A stretch of DNA of 64,000 nt from Paenibacillus sp. YN15 (GTDB taxonomy: Bacteria > Bacillota > Bacilli > Paenibacillales > NBRC-103111), in assembly GCF_003285005.1 (NCBI RefSeq), contig NZ_QMFA01000004.1:124001-188000 (forward strand). The letters run 5' to 3'. Positions 1 to 8,452 of the stretch are shown in pieces (position 1 is the first letter of the stretch; every line of letters begins with the position of its first letter). Made by a program: the position numbers and the translations under genes. The notes under the pieces are model-generated. The model was not told the DNA's origin and did not search any database. It saw only the letters and a list, made by a program, of their open reading frames with translations.

Positions 1-732
1 GACGCCGAATGCTCCGAAGATGGGCGCCGTTCTGCCCAGCTTCTCCAGCATGCTGAAGCCAAAGGTGTCGTTTTTGCCGTTTTTGTCCGGGTCCTGGGTG
101 GCGAAGGCTTTCATAACCGCTTTGTATTCATCCAGGGTCTGGGGAGGCTGCAGCCCCAAATTATCCAGCCAATCCTTGCGGATATAGAAAATCTCGTCGC
201 CGAAAACCGAGTTCATGCCGGGAATGGCATAGATTTTGCCGTTAAAGGTAACAGACTTCCAAGCCTCCTCCGGAATGTTCTTCAGAAGGTCCTGGCCATA
301 CTTCTTCAATACATCGTCCAAGGGCTGAAGCGCTTTTTGGCGGACGTAGTTTTCCACCCAATCGGCGCTCCAGGTGGAGATCATGTCCGGCAGGTTGCCG
401 GAGGACATAATGACATTCAAGGCATCCACATAACCGTCTGCCGGAGGATAGGTTACCTTGATATCCAGATTCGCGCCCTTGCGAATGTAGTCGAGATACG
501 GATTATTGTTCTCATTCAGCCCATCTGGGAATTTCCGCCCCACATTATTCAGGACAATGGAAATGGATTTCTTCTCAAGCGCAGGCGCTGCGCTTGTCTG
601 GGGAGCCGCGGAGCCGCCCGGCGAAGGAGAAGCCGATGAGTTTGAGCTGCCGCCACCGGAAGAGCATGCTGTGCTGGTGGCAAGCGCCAGCAGCAGGGAG
701 GCCGATACAAATCCTTTTACTTTGTTATTCAT
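1..732 (-). CDS. Sugar ABC transporter substrate-binding lipoprotein (LplA type), C-terminus off the window
   Basis: The start is ATG at 732 with an AGAGGGG ribosome site nine bases upstream; the reading frame stays open to base 1, so only about 244 N-terminal residues are visible. A signal peptide is followed by a cysteine (about residue 23, context STAC, a weak lipobox) and a Ser/Gly/Pro-rich linker typical of surface lipoproteins. The rest resembles family 1 extracellular binding proteins of the Lpl/YtcQ group, including an 'RKDWLDNLGL' segment that recurs in the binding protein at 43909-45513. It is the third importer gene after the permeases at 1836-2795 and 948-1823. A MITE-like element lies in the gap before it. 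Function as an oligosaccharide receptor is inferred from family and context; the ligand is unknown. Confidence 0.9.
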   Translation of the reverse strand, partial: MNNKVKGFVSASLLLALATSTACSSGGGSSNSSASPSPGGSAAPQTSAAPALEKKSISIVLNNVGRKFPDGLNENNNPYLDYIRKGANLDIKVTYPPADGYVDALNVIMSSGNLPDMISTWSADWVENYVRQKALQPLDDVLKKYGQDLLKNIPEEAWKSVTFNGKIYAIPGMNSVFGDEIFYIRKDWLDNLGLQPPQTLDEYKAVMKAFATQDPDKNGKNDTFGFSMLEKLGRTAPIFGAFGV

Positions 733-750
733 TTGCGAGTACCCCTCTCT

Positions 751-914
751 TAGGGCGTGTCTGACAACCCGCTTGAGGGCAGCTTTCACCGCCTTTTCGC
801 CCCATGCTTCGTTACTTCCGCTTGACGTACCCCCGGTACGCCTTCACGAAAGTGCCTTGCCTGGAACGAAAATTCTGCAAAATCTGCTCCCCTCGGAGTT
901 ATCAGACACACCTA
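751..914. mobile_element. MITE-like element with terminal inverted repeats and TA duplication
   Basis: The left end TAGGGCGTGTCTGACAAC (751-768) is matched in inverted orientation by the right end GTTATCAGACACACCTA (898-914), with few mismatches. Both ends carry TA at the outer border, as expected for a TA target duplication (IS630/Tc1-mariner style; a TNA duplication is an alternative). The interior also pairs imperfectly, with a GTACC/GGTAC centre near 827-840, so the whole element could fold into one long hairpin. It encodes nothing convincing. It sits between the LplC-type permease and the binding-protein gene, inside a transcription unit. Confidence 0.7.
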
Positions 915-947
915 GCCAATTATATCGTCTGGGGATGAGAAAAGAAA

Positions 948-1823
948 TTACCCCTTGACTGAGCCGATCATGATGCCTTTGACAAAATGCTTCTGCAGGA
1001 ACGGATACAGGATCAGAATCGGAATGGTGCTGGCCATAAGCGCCGCCGCCTTCAGCGATTCCAGCGCCAGCAGGGAGTTGTCCAGGCTGCTGGGCCCGTT
1101 GGTATTCATGTTGGATTGGTTGAACATAATCAGCTCCCGCAGGTATACCTGCAGCGGATGCAGATGACGGTTGGTCACATACAGCACGGCATCGAAGAAC
1201 GCGTTCCAGTTTCCTACGGCGGACCACAGGCAGAGGGTAGCGATAGCCGGCATGGACAGGGGGATCATGATGCGGAACAGAATTCCCACATTGCTGGCCC
1301 CGTCAATCCGGGCCGATTCCTCCAGCTCCTGGGGAACACTCTGGAAGAAGTTCTTCAGGATAATCACACTGAAAGCGCCAATGGCATTGGGAATGATATA
1401 AGCCCAGAAGGTATCCAGGAGCCCGGTTGCCTTTACCACCAGATACTTGGGAATCATTCCTCCCTGGAACAACATAGTGAAAACAATCAAAAACAGGATG
1501 GCGGACCGTCCTTTGATATAAGACCTGGATAACGGGTATGCTAACAGACAAATGAGCAGGATGCTTACTCCCGTACCGGCCACTGTTCGCAGAACGCTGA
1601 TTTGGAAGGCTCTCCAAAAAGCATTTTCGTTCAATACTTCCCTATAAGCATCAAACGAGAACTCTACCGGCCACAGGGTAACCATGCCGGACACGATAGC
1701 ATGGTGACTGCTCAGAGATTGTGCCGCCACGTGGATGAACGGCAGCATGGCCGCAATGGCAAACAGCCCCAGAAAGATTGAATTGATGGAGGAGCCTATG
1801 CGTTCTCCCAAGGTTAATTTCAT
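948..1823 (-). CDS. Carbohydrate ABC transporter permease (LplC/YtcP type)
   Basis: This 291-residue inner-membrane permease has about six hydrophobic segments and the binding-protein-dependent EAA loop ('EESARIDGASNVGILFRIMIP', trimmed here to the region near residues 170-190), which contacts the ATPase. The C-terminus 'KHFVKGIMIGSVKG' is typical of LplC proteins and is nearly repeated in the permease at 45573-46469. The start ATG at 1823 follows a GGGGGAG ribosome site. The gene is 12 bases downstream of the partner permease. No ATPase gene is adjacent; importers of this family usually borrow an MsmX-type ATPase. Confidence 0.93.
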   Translation of the reverse strand: MKLTLGERIGSSINSIFLGLFAIAAMLPFIHVAAQSLSSHHAIVSGMVTLWPVEFSFDAYREVLNENAFWRAFQISVLRTVAGTGVSILLICLLAYPLSRSYIKGRSAILFLIVFTMLFQGGMIPKYLVVKATGLLDTFWAYIIPNAIGAFSVIILKNFFQSVPQELEESARIDGASNVGILFRIMIPLSMPAIATLCLWSAVGNWNAFFDAVLYVTNRHLHPLQVYLRELIMFNQSNMNTNGPSSLDNSLLALESLKAAALMASTIPILILYPFLQKHFVKGIMIGSVKG

Positions 1824-1835
1824 GTCGACTCCCCC

Positions 1836-2795
1836 TTACCAGATTCCTTCTTGTCCGATTTTCTTGACGGCTTTATTGGCGGAAACAACCAGGATCAAGC
1901 CAATTACGGACTCGAAGAGTCCTACTGCCGTTGTAAAGCTGAACTCGGCCTGGGTAATGCCCATCCGGTATACATAAGTCTGAATAACGTCCGCTACATC
2001 GTACACCAACGGACTGTAAAGCACGAAGATCTGCTCAAAGCCCACATCCAGAATGCTGCCAAGCCGCAGCAGCAGCATGATCACGATAGTGCTTAACAGA
2101 GATGGAAGGGTGATATGGGTGATTTGCTTCCACTTGCCCGCTCCGTCCATAATTGCCGCCTCATAAAGCTGGGGATCGATTCCCGCAATGGCAGCCAGAT
2201 AGATGATTGCGCCCCACCCGACTTCCTTCCACAGGTCACTGATCACCAGTATGCTTCTGAACCAGTTGGGATCGGCCAGAAAGAAAATTGGCTTGAAGCC
2301 CAGCCATTGAAGCAGTTCATTGACCATGCCGGTAGTCGGCGACAGCAGATTGACCAATACGCCGCCGATGATGACCCAGGACAGGAAGTGGGGCAGGTAA
2401 ATCAAGGTCTGAACAGATCGCTTGAAGAACATATTCTTAATTTCATTCAGCATGATCGCCAGGATGATCGGTCCCGGAAACCCCCAGATAAGCTTGTAGA
2501 GGCTGATGACTAACGTATTCCTGAATATCTCATAAAACTCGGAATCCGTGAACATGGCCTTGAAGTGGGCCAACCCCACCCACTCGCTTCCCCTGATTCC
2601 GCTGAACACTCCATAATCCTGGAAGGCAATAACGATGCCGGCCATCGGCAAATATTTGTAAATGATAAAGTACAGGATGCCCGGCACCATAATCAAATAT
2701 AGATCCCAATGCTTCCTGATGGACAAGCCCCATCCGGACTTTCTGCGCGTGGGCGCTATCGCTTTTTTGGCGGGCGCCGCTTCCTCCATCAGCAT
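1836..2795 (-). CDS. Carbohydrate ABC transporter permease (LplB/YteP type)
   Basis: This 319-residue protein has a charged cytoplasmic N-terminus, about six transmembrane helices and an EAA motif ('YEAAIMDGAGKWKQITHITLP' region, near residues 205-225). It should form the heterodimeric channel with the permease encoded just downstream. ATG at 2795 follows GAGGAG with good spacing. The 166-base gap to the upstream cohesin-SLH gene holds a possible minus-strand TACAAT -10 box near 2870, so the importer may have a promoter of its own as well as read-through. Confidence 0.93.
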   Translation of the reverse strand: MLMEEAAPAKKAIAPTRRKSGWGLSIRKHWDLYLIMVPGILYFIIYKYLPMAGIVIAFQDYGVFSGIRGSEWVGLAHFKAMFTDSEFYEIFRNTLVISLYKLIWGFPGPIILAIMLNEIKNMFFKRSVQTLIYLPHFLSWVIIGGVLVNLLSPTTGMVNELLQWLGFKPIFFLADPNWFRSILVISDLWKEVGWGAIIYLAAIAGIDPQLYEAAIMDGAGKWKQITHITLPSLLSTIVIMLLLRLGSILDVGFEQIFVLYSPLVYDVADVIQTYVYRMGITQAEFSFTTAVGLFESVIGLILVVSANKAVKKIGQEGIW

Positions 2796-2961
2796 GGATG
2801 TTCTCTCCTCTCTCTCGGTGTGCTCTCTTTCGGAAATGACGGATTCGTACGCATCCGGTATCTTTATTGTATCCGCAGGAGCCCACCGGTTTAAGAGAGA
2901 GACATGACCATTTACCGTAATCTAATGACTTTTGTTCCGGAGGCGGCAGCGTCGGCCCATT

Positions 2962-3987
2962 CTATTGTTTTGCCGCCAATAACCGCAAAACCATGGCAAC
3001 TGCCTCAGCGCGTGTAGCGGAATTCAGAGGCGCCAGAAGATTGCCGTCCGTCCCCTGCATAATGCCCGCGCCCACAACGGCTTCTATCGGTGCTACGGCC
3101 CAGGGCTCAAGATGACCGCTGTCGGCATAGGCCGACACAGCCTGCGGATTCCCGGCAGCCACGGCGCCCAAAGCACGGGCCAGCATCACGGCAAGCTCCT
3201 GGCGCTTGACAGGCAGATTGGGGCGGAAGGTATGGTCATCATAACCGGACACAAGTCCGGCGTTGACCGCCCTTTGCACGGAGGGCGCAGCCCAGCTGCC
3301 GATATCCGCTTCATCGGCAAAGCCGTCAGCCTGGTCCCCGTCGTCGGACAGCAGCAGCGCCTGCGCCAGCATAACCGTAAATTCCTCGCGGGTAATCATC
3401 CCGTCGGGTCTGAAGGTTCCGTCCGGATAACCGGACACAAAACCAAGCTCAACGGCCTCGAGGATCGTATCTTGAGCCCAATGGCCGGTCAAATCGGCAA
3501 GCGGCTTCAGATCCCGGTCCATCCGAATGGCTGCCTCCAGCTTCAATTGATGCTCAGTCATAACCAGCGTTGAATCCACCAGCTTGGCATTGAGCAATTG
3601 GACGGAGGCTTCTCCTCCCCGAATCCGCTGGAATTGGAATGAAGCCAGCTCAAGCCTCCCGTTATGGCCCGGAACTGACCCGGTGCGGGTATAAGCATAG
3701 CGGACCTTGCCCCGGCTTTGGATCGGTTCCACGGTAAAACCGGGCAAAGCGGTGGTGGCGCCTGTGAATTTCAACCGTAAGGGATCGTAACCCACAACCA
3801 GATCGTATGCATACAAATCCGCCGCATTCGACGCCGCAACGGTTACCGTAATGTTCTCTTCTCCACCGGATACGGCCAGAACGAACGGCTCTTTTTCCTC
3901 CTCCGCAAAGACCCATATCCCCGGCCAAACAGCCAGACATAACAGGAAGCTTGCGCAAACCAGCATCAGCCGCTTAAGTTGAATCAT
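2962..3987 (-). CDS. Secreted cohesin-domain protein with three SLH anchors
   Basis: The 341-residue product has a signal peptide (about 1-28), a cohesin-like domain (about 30-155; 'AYDLVVGYDPLRLKFTGATT' is a typical cohesin beta-strand pair), then three SLH repeats (about 165-341; 'GHWAQDTILEAVELGFVSGYPDGTF', 'GSWAAPSVQRAVNAGLVSGYDD' and 'EPWAVAPIEAVVGAGIMQG' regions). SLH domains bind pyruvylated secondary cell-wall polymer, so this is a cell-surface adaptor. Two ATG codons compete: at 3996 the AGAGGG ribosome site touches the codon, while 3987 has nine bases of spacing and is preferred. The gene starts 20 bases after the stop of the big beta-helix gene, which itself carries a dockerin-like C-terminus, suggesting an anchor and client pair. 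Confidence 0.9.
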   Translation of the reverse strand: MIQLKRLMLVCASFLLCLAVWPGIWVFAEEEKEPFVLAVSGGEENITVTVAASNAADLYAYDLVVGYDPLRLKFTGATTALPGFTVEPIQSRGKVRYAYTRTGSVPGHNGRLELASFQFQRIRGGEASVQLLNAKLVDSTLVMTEHQLKLEAAIRMDRDLKPLADLTGHWAQDTILEAVELGFVSGYPDGTFRPDGMITREEFTVMLAQALLLSDDGDQADGFADEADIGSWAAPSVQRAVNAGLVSGYDDHTFRPNLPVKRQELAVMLARALGAVAAGNPQAVSAYADSGHLEPWAVAPIEAVVGAGIMQGTDGNLLAPLNSATRAEAVAMVLRLLAAKQ

Positions 3988-4006
3988 ATTCTTCATCCCT
4001 CTGCCG

Positions 4007-7000
4007 TTAATCGTTAAGCCACTCGGAGAGAATCAATTGGGCAACGGCCGCCAGCGATTGAATCGTAATTTCCTGCTGATCCAGCATGTCTGCAGCCTCA
4101 ATTTCGCTCCACCTGCTGTCTGTGGATTGAACGCCGAAATATTGGGCCATCAACGACAAGGTTTTAATCGTAATTTCCGGCTCGCCGGGGATCAGGCTAA
4201 TCCGCTGCCCCTTGAATTGTTCAACCTTGCCGTTAAGGGTAGTCACGGCGGCATCAACGGTGGATTGGCCGGCCGAGCTGTTCAGAATATTCTTGGCGGA
4301 GTTGATGGCATCGAGCAATGCTGTTTTGGCCGCCGACGGATATTGGCCAATCTTGGTGCCTGTCACCGCCTTGTTATACAGCTCCTCCGCTTTGGTTACG
4401 GCGCTGTGCAGCACTTCCTTATTCGCAGGAGCATCAACGTTCACCGAGGCGGAGAAGGCGGCTACGGCAGTATTCAGTGCAGCCAGCGCATCATTGATCT
4501 GCTGCTGGGTAGCTGTCGGCTGCTGGTATACGGCGGAAGCGGTCTCGATTGCAGCAAGCAAGGCTGCCTTTGCCCCCGATGGATATTGTCCTGCAGCTGT
4601 ACCCTCCACGGCAGAATCATGCAGATTCCGGGCAGAAGCGATGGTTTGGCCCAATTGAGTCCGGTCTGCTGTAACCACGGTTACAGTCTGAACCACACCG
4701 GCGGTATCGGCGGCAAAGGAAATGTTCCCGGGCCCTGCTGCGGTAAAGGCTGTCACAGCCAACGTGACCGGTCCGGCAGGAGCCTGCGCTTTGACTCTCC
4801 CCATCAATTGAAACAGCTCTCCTCCCGCCGACAAAGATCCGTTGGTGGAGGACAGGATGACACGGATCAGGCCTTCGGTTTGTTTGATTGCCGTCCCCAG
4901 CACTTGCAGGCCGGAACGGACGGGCACAATAGCGCTGCTGTCCAGCCCATGCTCCCCGTATACATTTGGGGTAACGGCATACTCCAGTACAGCCGGATCA
5001 AATTGGATAATGGCATCAATAATATTATATTCGTAGGTGCTGGCTGTAACAGATACCGCTGTGGTGACGGGCTCTCCCACAAAAGCCACACCCGTTCCAC
5101 TTAACCGGACCTCAGGCGGAATCGGGTCTTCACTTGGTTCCGAATAGGGCTGCCCGTATACCTCCATCTCAAATAATCGGGCCCGCTGGTCGTAGATCGG
5201 GTTGCCTTTGGTAATATACAGACGCAACCGGTCCGTATGGACAGGCGCGAAGCTCAAGTCGCTGTATTCGCCCCAATAATTGTCCTTGGTATTGCCGGTT
5301 ACGGTCTTCACCGTATCCCAACTGCTGCCATTCCAAGCTTGAAGCTCGAAATCGGCGATTTGCATGCCCATGCCGTCGATTTGGCCGCTCCACAGCCGGA
5401 CGTGATCGATCAGGTAAGAAGCGGTCCAATCCAGCTCGAGCCAGTGGGGGCCTTCCGGTCCGGTGACCCAACGGTCTTTGGCGTCATGCTTGATCCCGTT
5501 GATCGCCCGCTCAGGCGGGAACTCGCCGCTTTCGTGGCTGGAACTGGCTGTTGCCGCTGCCAGCGGGGCGATATTCGTCTCAAGCAGCGGAGGGGTAACT
5601 GTAATTGTAAAATCCCCCTTGACGCCGGACCCGTCCGTAGCGGCCGCTGTTACTTTTATCTTTCCCGGTCCGGACGCTGTCAAAAGACCGGATGAATCAA
5701 TGGCCGCCAATGCCGTCGGCTGACCGTCGGTCCCCGTTACACTCCAGGCGACAGCCCGCTGTTCCGCATTGTCGGGCTTGACCGCAGCCAGCATCTGCAG
5801 TGTGCCGCCTGCATCAATGGCAGTGATCCGGTCCTTGGGAAGCACATCAATGGCGTAGACATAAACCGGCTCTTTCTCAATGACTGCCGGATTGGGATCA
5901 TGCTCCCAAACCTCAATCTCGAATACACGGGCCAGCTTGTCGGTAGTCGTACCATTGTCGGTGCCTTTGGTGATATAAATCCGAAGCTTGCTGGCGGTCA
6001 CCTTCGGGAATGTCAAATCGTTGAATTGTCCCAGCAAACCGTCCTTGGTGTTGCCGGTGACCTGTGCCGCTGTTTGCCAAGCGGCTCCGTCCCAATATTG
6101 AACCTGGAAGTCCCTAAGCTGCCATCCGTTAGCACCTGTCCCGGCGCCGCTCCAAACCCGGACCCGGTCGATCTCATAGCTTTGGCTCCATTCCATCTCC
6201 AGCCAATGGGGCGGATTCGTACCGCCCAGGGCGATCCACCGGCTGTCGGGATTACTTTTGACGCCGTCCACTGCCTTGGAGGGAGGATATAATCCGGAGG
6301 CATGGCTGGAGCTGGCCGTCAAGGCTGCCAACGGCGCCAGATTCTGCTTGCCCGGACTGGGTTCCGTTGTTGCAGGCGGCACAGCAGGCGGCTGTACCTG
6401 GCCGAATTCATAAAGCAGCAGATCGTCGAAGGTTACCGTACCCGCTGCGCCTTGTTTGTACATATAGATGATGGCGGTGGTATTGGAGCTGCCGGTGGTA
6501 AACGTCACTTCCTTGGCGGTATATGCTGCAGAGCCGGTGGAAACATCCTTTGCCGTACCGCCGTAATTTTTCACGCCGATTACGGCGGAGCCGCCGCCTG
6601 TGGCGATGGCGTAGCCCGACAGCTTGTAGATCGTATTGGGCTTGACCGTCACGGTCTGCTCAATACCCGAAACAGCCGCTGCCAGTGTGGCTGCATGTGT
6701 GCCAGTGCGGGCTCCGGTATCGGTTACCGTCGCCTCACCGTAAGTATTGCCCCAGCCGGTGAAATCTCCTTCTTCGAAGCCGGGGTTTGCCAGAAGATTG
6801 CTAACCTCCGCTCCCGGCGGCAGCTCTCCGGGCTGAAGTCCCGCGCCCTCATAAGCGCCGATATTGGGCTTGCTGTCCGCCGGAACCGGATTGCCGAAGA
6901 AATCCTTTCCGCCGTTATTGGCAATGATTTTGCCTGCGCCGATGGCCGGCGATCCCGACAGCAATTGGTAACCGCCAAGCGTATCCCGGCCGATTCGGCC

Positions 7001-8365
7001 CGTTCCCGGAGCAGCCAGCAAGGGGTCCGCCACCATTTTATTGGCGTCCAGATTCAGCACGCTTTGCGGATGATTGCCATAGAACAGGTTGTTGTCAAAA
7101 ACATTATTGGTGCTCGATCCAAAATTGTAGTCGCCCGTACCCAAGTTGACAATGATGTTATTGGTGTAAGTCGTATTTTTGGCCCAGCCTCCCCAGTTCA
7201 GGGTATCAACGACCTTGGTTGTGGAGCCGGGCGGAATGTATACCGTGTTATTGTAAACATGAGTGTTCTCCGGAGTGCCGCTGTAATTGAAGACGGCGCC
7301 CAGATCATTTTGGCTGATATTATAGCGGATGACGGTATTGCGGTTATAGGTTCCGGCCTGCGTACCGTCGTTGACCGCCAGCGACATGCCTCCGGCGTTG
7401 TCATGGCTGTAGTTGTATTGGATGATGGTGCCTTCGCTCTTGTAATCCGAATCGTAAGCCATGGCGTCGCCGCCGGGATACGTATTGAAGACTTCATTGT
7501 ATTGGATCACCGAGTCCTTGGACTCGAAGACCCAGAGGGGCACATGATAGCTTGTGCTGCGTTTGTGGGTATCATAAACAACGTTGCGCTCAATGACCCC
7601 ATTATTCGTATTGAGGATATATGCCCCGTCTCCCCCAATGTCATAAATAACGTTGTCCTGTACCTTGTTGCTGAAGGAAAAAGGCTTGCTGCCGCCGTTC
7701 AGATAGATGCCGACGCTGTCCATGGAGTAGATTTTATTATTTCGGATCGTTACATCGGTCACGATATAATTCCAGGTTTCATCCCAGACGATGATCCCGC
7801 CATTGTGGGCGTAATCGTTGGCAAGGGAGCCGGTCACGCTGTGGATTTCCAGATTTTCAAAGACAAAATGCTTATACACCTTGGGATTGTTCCAGCCGCC
7901 GCTGTTTCCGGCCACATGGATTCCCCGGCGTTGGCCTGGTGCGGAGGCATAGTTGGTGATTTCCAGATTGCGGACCTCCCACTGCTCCTGGCTGTAGAAA
8001 TAGACGGCGGCGCTTGCGCCCTTGCCTGCGATCAGCGGTTTGGGACCGTCCCCGTACCTGTCAATCCTGATGGGATTCCCTTCCGAACCCGAACCCTTGG
8101 GATTCAGCGTGCCTGTCCAAGCGCTGCCGGCTTTGAACAGAATGGTGTCACCGGGCAAAAATGTGGTTGCGTTGATCTTGTTCAGCGTCTTCCAGGGCGA
8201 ACCCTCACTGGTGCCCGCATTGGCGTCATTGCCGCTTGCGGAATCCACATAATAGACGGTACCCGCAGCCTTGGCCCTCTCCGGCGCCAATCCGGGAAAC
8301 ACACCTGCAACCAGCAGCACTGCGGCCAGGAGCAGGCTTAACAACCTGAGACCCTTCCCTTTCAT
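4007..8365 (-). CDS. Giant secreted right-handed beta-helix protein with CBM, two discoidin, Ig-like, cohesin, FIVAR and dockerin-like modules
   Basis: The product has 1452 residues. Approximate domains in order: signal peptide 1-33; right-handed parallel beta-helix 35-505 (begins 'VYYVDSASGNDANAG', with many NNxI and NxVYD turns), the likely catalytic part and similar to polysaccharide lyases; a family 4/9/16-like carbohydrate-binding module 520-652; F5/8 type C (discoidin) 675-825; bacterial Ig-like 832-925; second discoidin 932-1068; cohesin-like 1078-1232; two FIVAR modules 1235-1385 (each with 'GQYPS.AK.ALL..AI'); and a duplicated dockerin-like tail 1395-1452 with poorly conserved calcium ligands. 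ATG at 8365 follows GGAGG at 7 bases. It sits between a PPIase and a cohesin-SLH anchor in one operon. The substrate cannot be read from sequence; a plant or microbial acidic polysaccharide is a guess. Confidence 0.87.
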   Translation of the reverse strand: MKGKGLRLLSLLLAAVLLVAGVFPGLAPERAKAAGTVYYVDSASGNDANAGTSEGSPWKTLNKINATTFLPGDTILFKAGSAWTGTLNPKGSGSEGNPIRIDRYGDGPKPLIAGKGASAAVYFYSQEQWEVRNLEITNYASAPGQRRGIHVAGNSGGWNNPKVYKHFVFENLEIHSVTGSLANDYAHNGGIIVWDETWNYIVTDVTIRNNKIYSMDSVGIYLNGGSKPFSFSNKVQDNVIYDIGGDGAYILNTNNGVIERNVVYDTHKRSTSYHVPLWVFESKDSVIQYNEVFNTYPGGDAMAYDSDYKSEGTIIQYNYSHDNAGGMSLAVNDGTQAGTYNRNTVIRYNISQNDLGAVFNYSGTPENTHVYNNTVYIPPGSTTKVVDTLNWGGWAKNTTYTNNIIVNLGTGDYNFGSSTNNVFDNNLFYGNHPQSVLNLDANKMVADPLLAAPGTGRIGRDTLGGYQLLSGSPAIGAGKIIANNGGKDFFGNPVPADSKPNIGAYEGAGLQPGELPPGAEVSNLLANPGFEEGDFTGWGNTYGEATVTDTGARTGTHAATLAAAVSGIEQTVTVKPNTIYKLSGYAIATGGGSAVIGVKNYGGTAKDVSTGSAAYTAKEVTFTTGSSNTTAIIYMYKQGAAGTVTFDDLLLYEFGQVQPPAVPPATTEPSPGKQNLAPLAALTASSSHASGLYPPSKAVDGVKSNPDSRWIALGGTNPPHWLEMEWSQSYEIDRVRVWSGAGTGANGWQLRDFQVQYWDGAAWQTAAQVTGNTKDGLLGQFNDLTFPKVTASKLRIYITKGTDNGTTTDKLARVFEIEVWEHDPNPAVIEKEPVYVYAIDVLPKDRITAIDAGGTLQMLAAVKPDNAEQRAVAWSVTGTDGQPTALAAIDSSGLLTASGPGKIKVTAAATDGSGVKGDFTITVTPPLLETNIAPLAAATASSSHESGEFPPERAINGIKHDAKDRWVTGPEGPHWLELDWTASYLIDHVRLWSGQIDGMGMQIADFELQAWNGSSWDTVKTVTGNTKDNYWGEYSDLSFAPVHTDRLRLYITKGNPIYDQRARLFEMEVYGQPYSEPSEDPIPPEVRLSGTGVAFVGEPVTTAVSVTASTYEYNIIDAIIQFDPAVLEYAVTPNVYGEHGLDSSAIVPVRSGLQVLGTAIKQTEGLIRVILSSTNGSLSAGGELFQLMGRVKAQAPAGPVTLAVTAFTAAGPGNISFAADTAGVVQTVTVVTADRTQLGQTIASARNLHDSAVEGTAAGQYPSGAKAALLAAIETASAVYQQPTATQQQINDALAALNTAVAAFSASVNVDAPANKEVLHSAVTKAEELYNKAVTGTKIGQYPSAAKTALLDAINSAKNILNSSAGQSTVDAAVTTLNGKVEQFKGQRISLIPGEPEITIKTLSLMAQYFGVQSTDSRWSEIEAADMLDQQEITIQSLAAVAQLILSEWLND

Positions 8366-8452
8366 TCATTTTCCTCCTTTTGACTGCTATTATCTAAAAA
8401 GGCGGCTCCTGCCGAATCTTAAGGAACCGCTTCCAAGACCAAATGCTGCAAC

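Noticed and set aside
6302-8341. Long plus-strand frame opposite the beta-helix gene
   Set aside because: It is antisense to a gene with clear domains, has no ribosome site and no recognisable protein; such frames are common opposite GC-rich genes.
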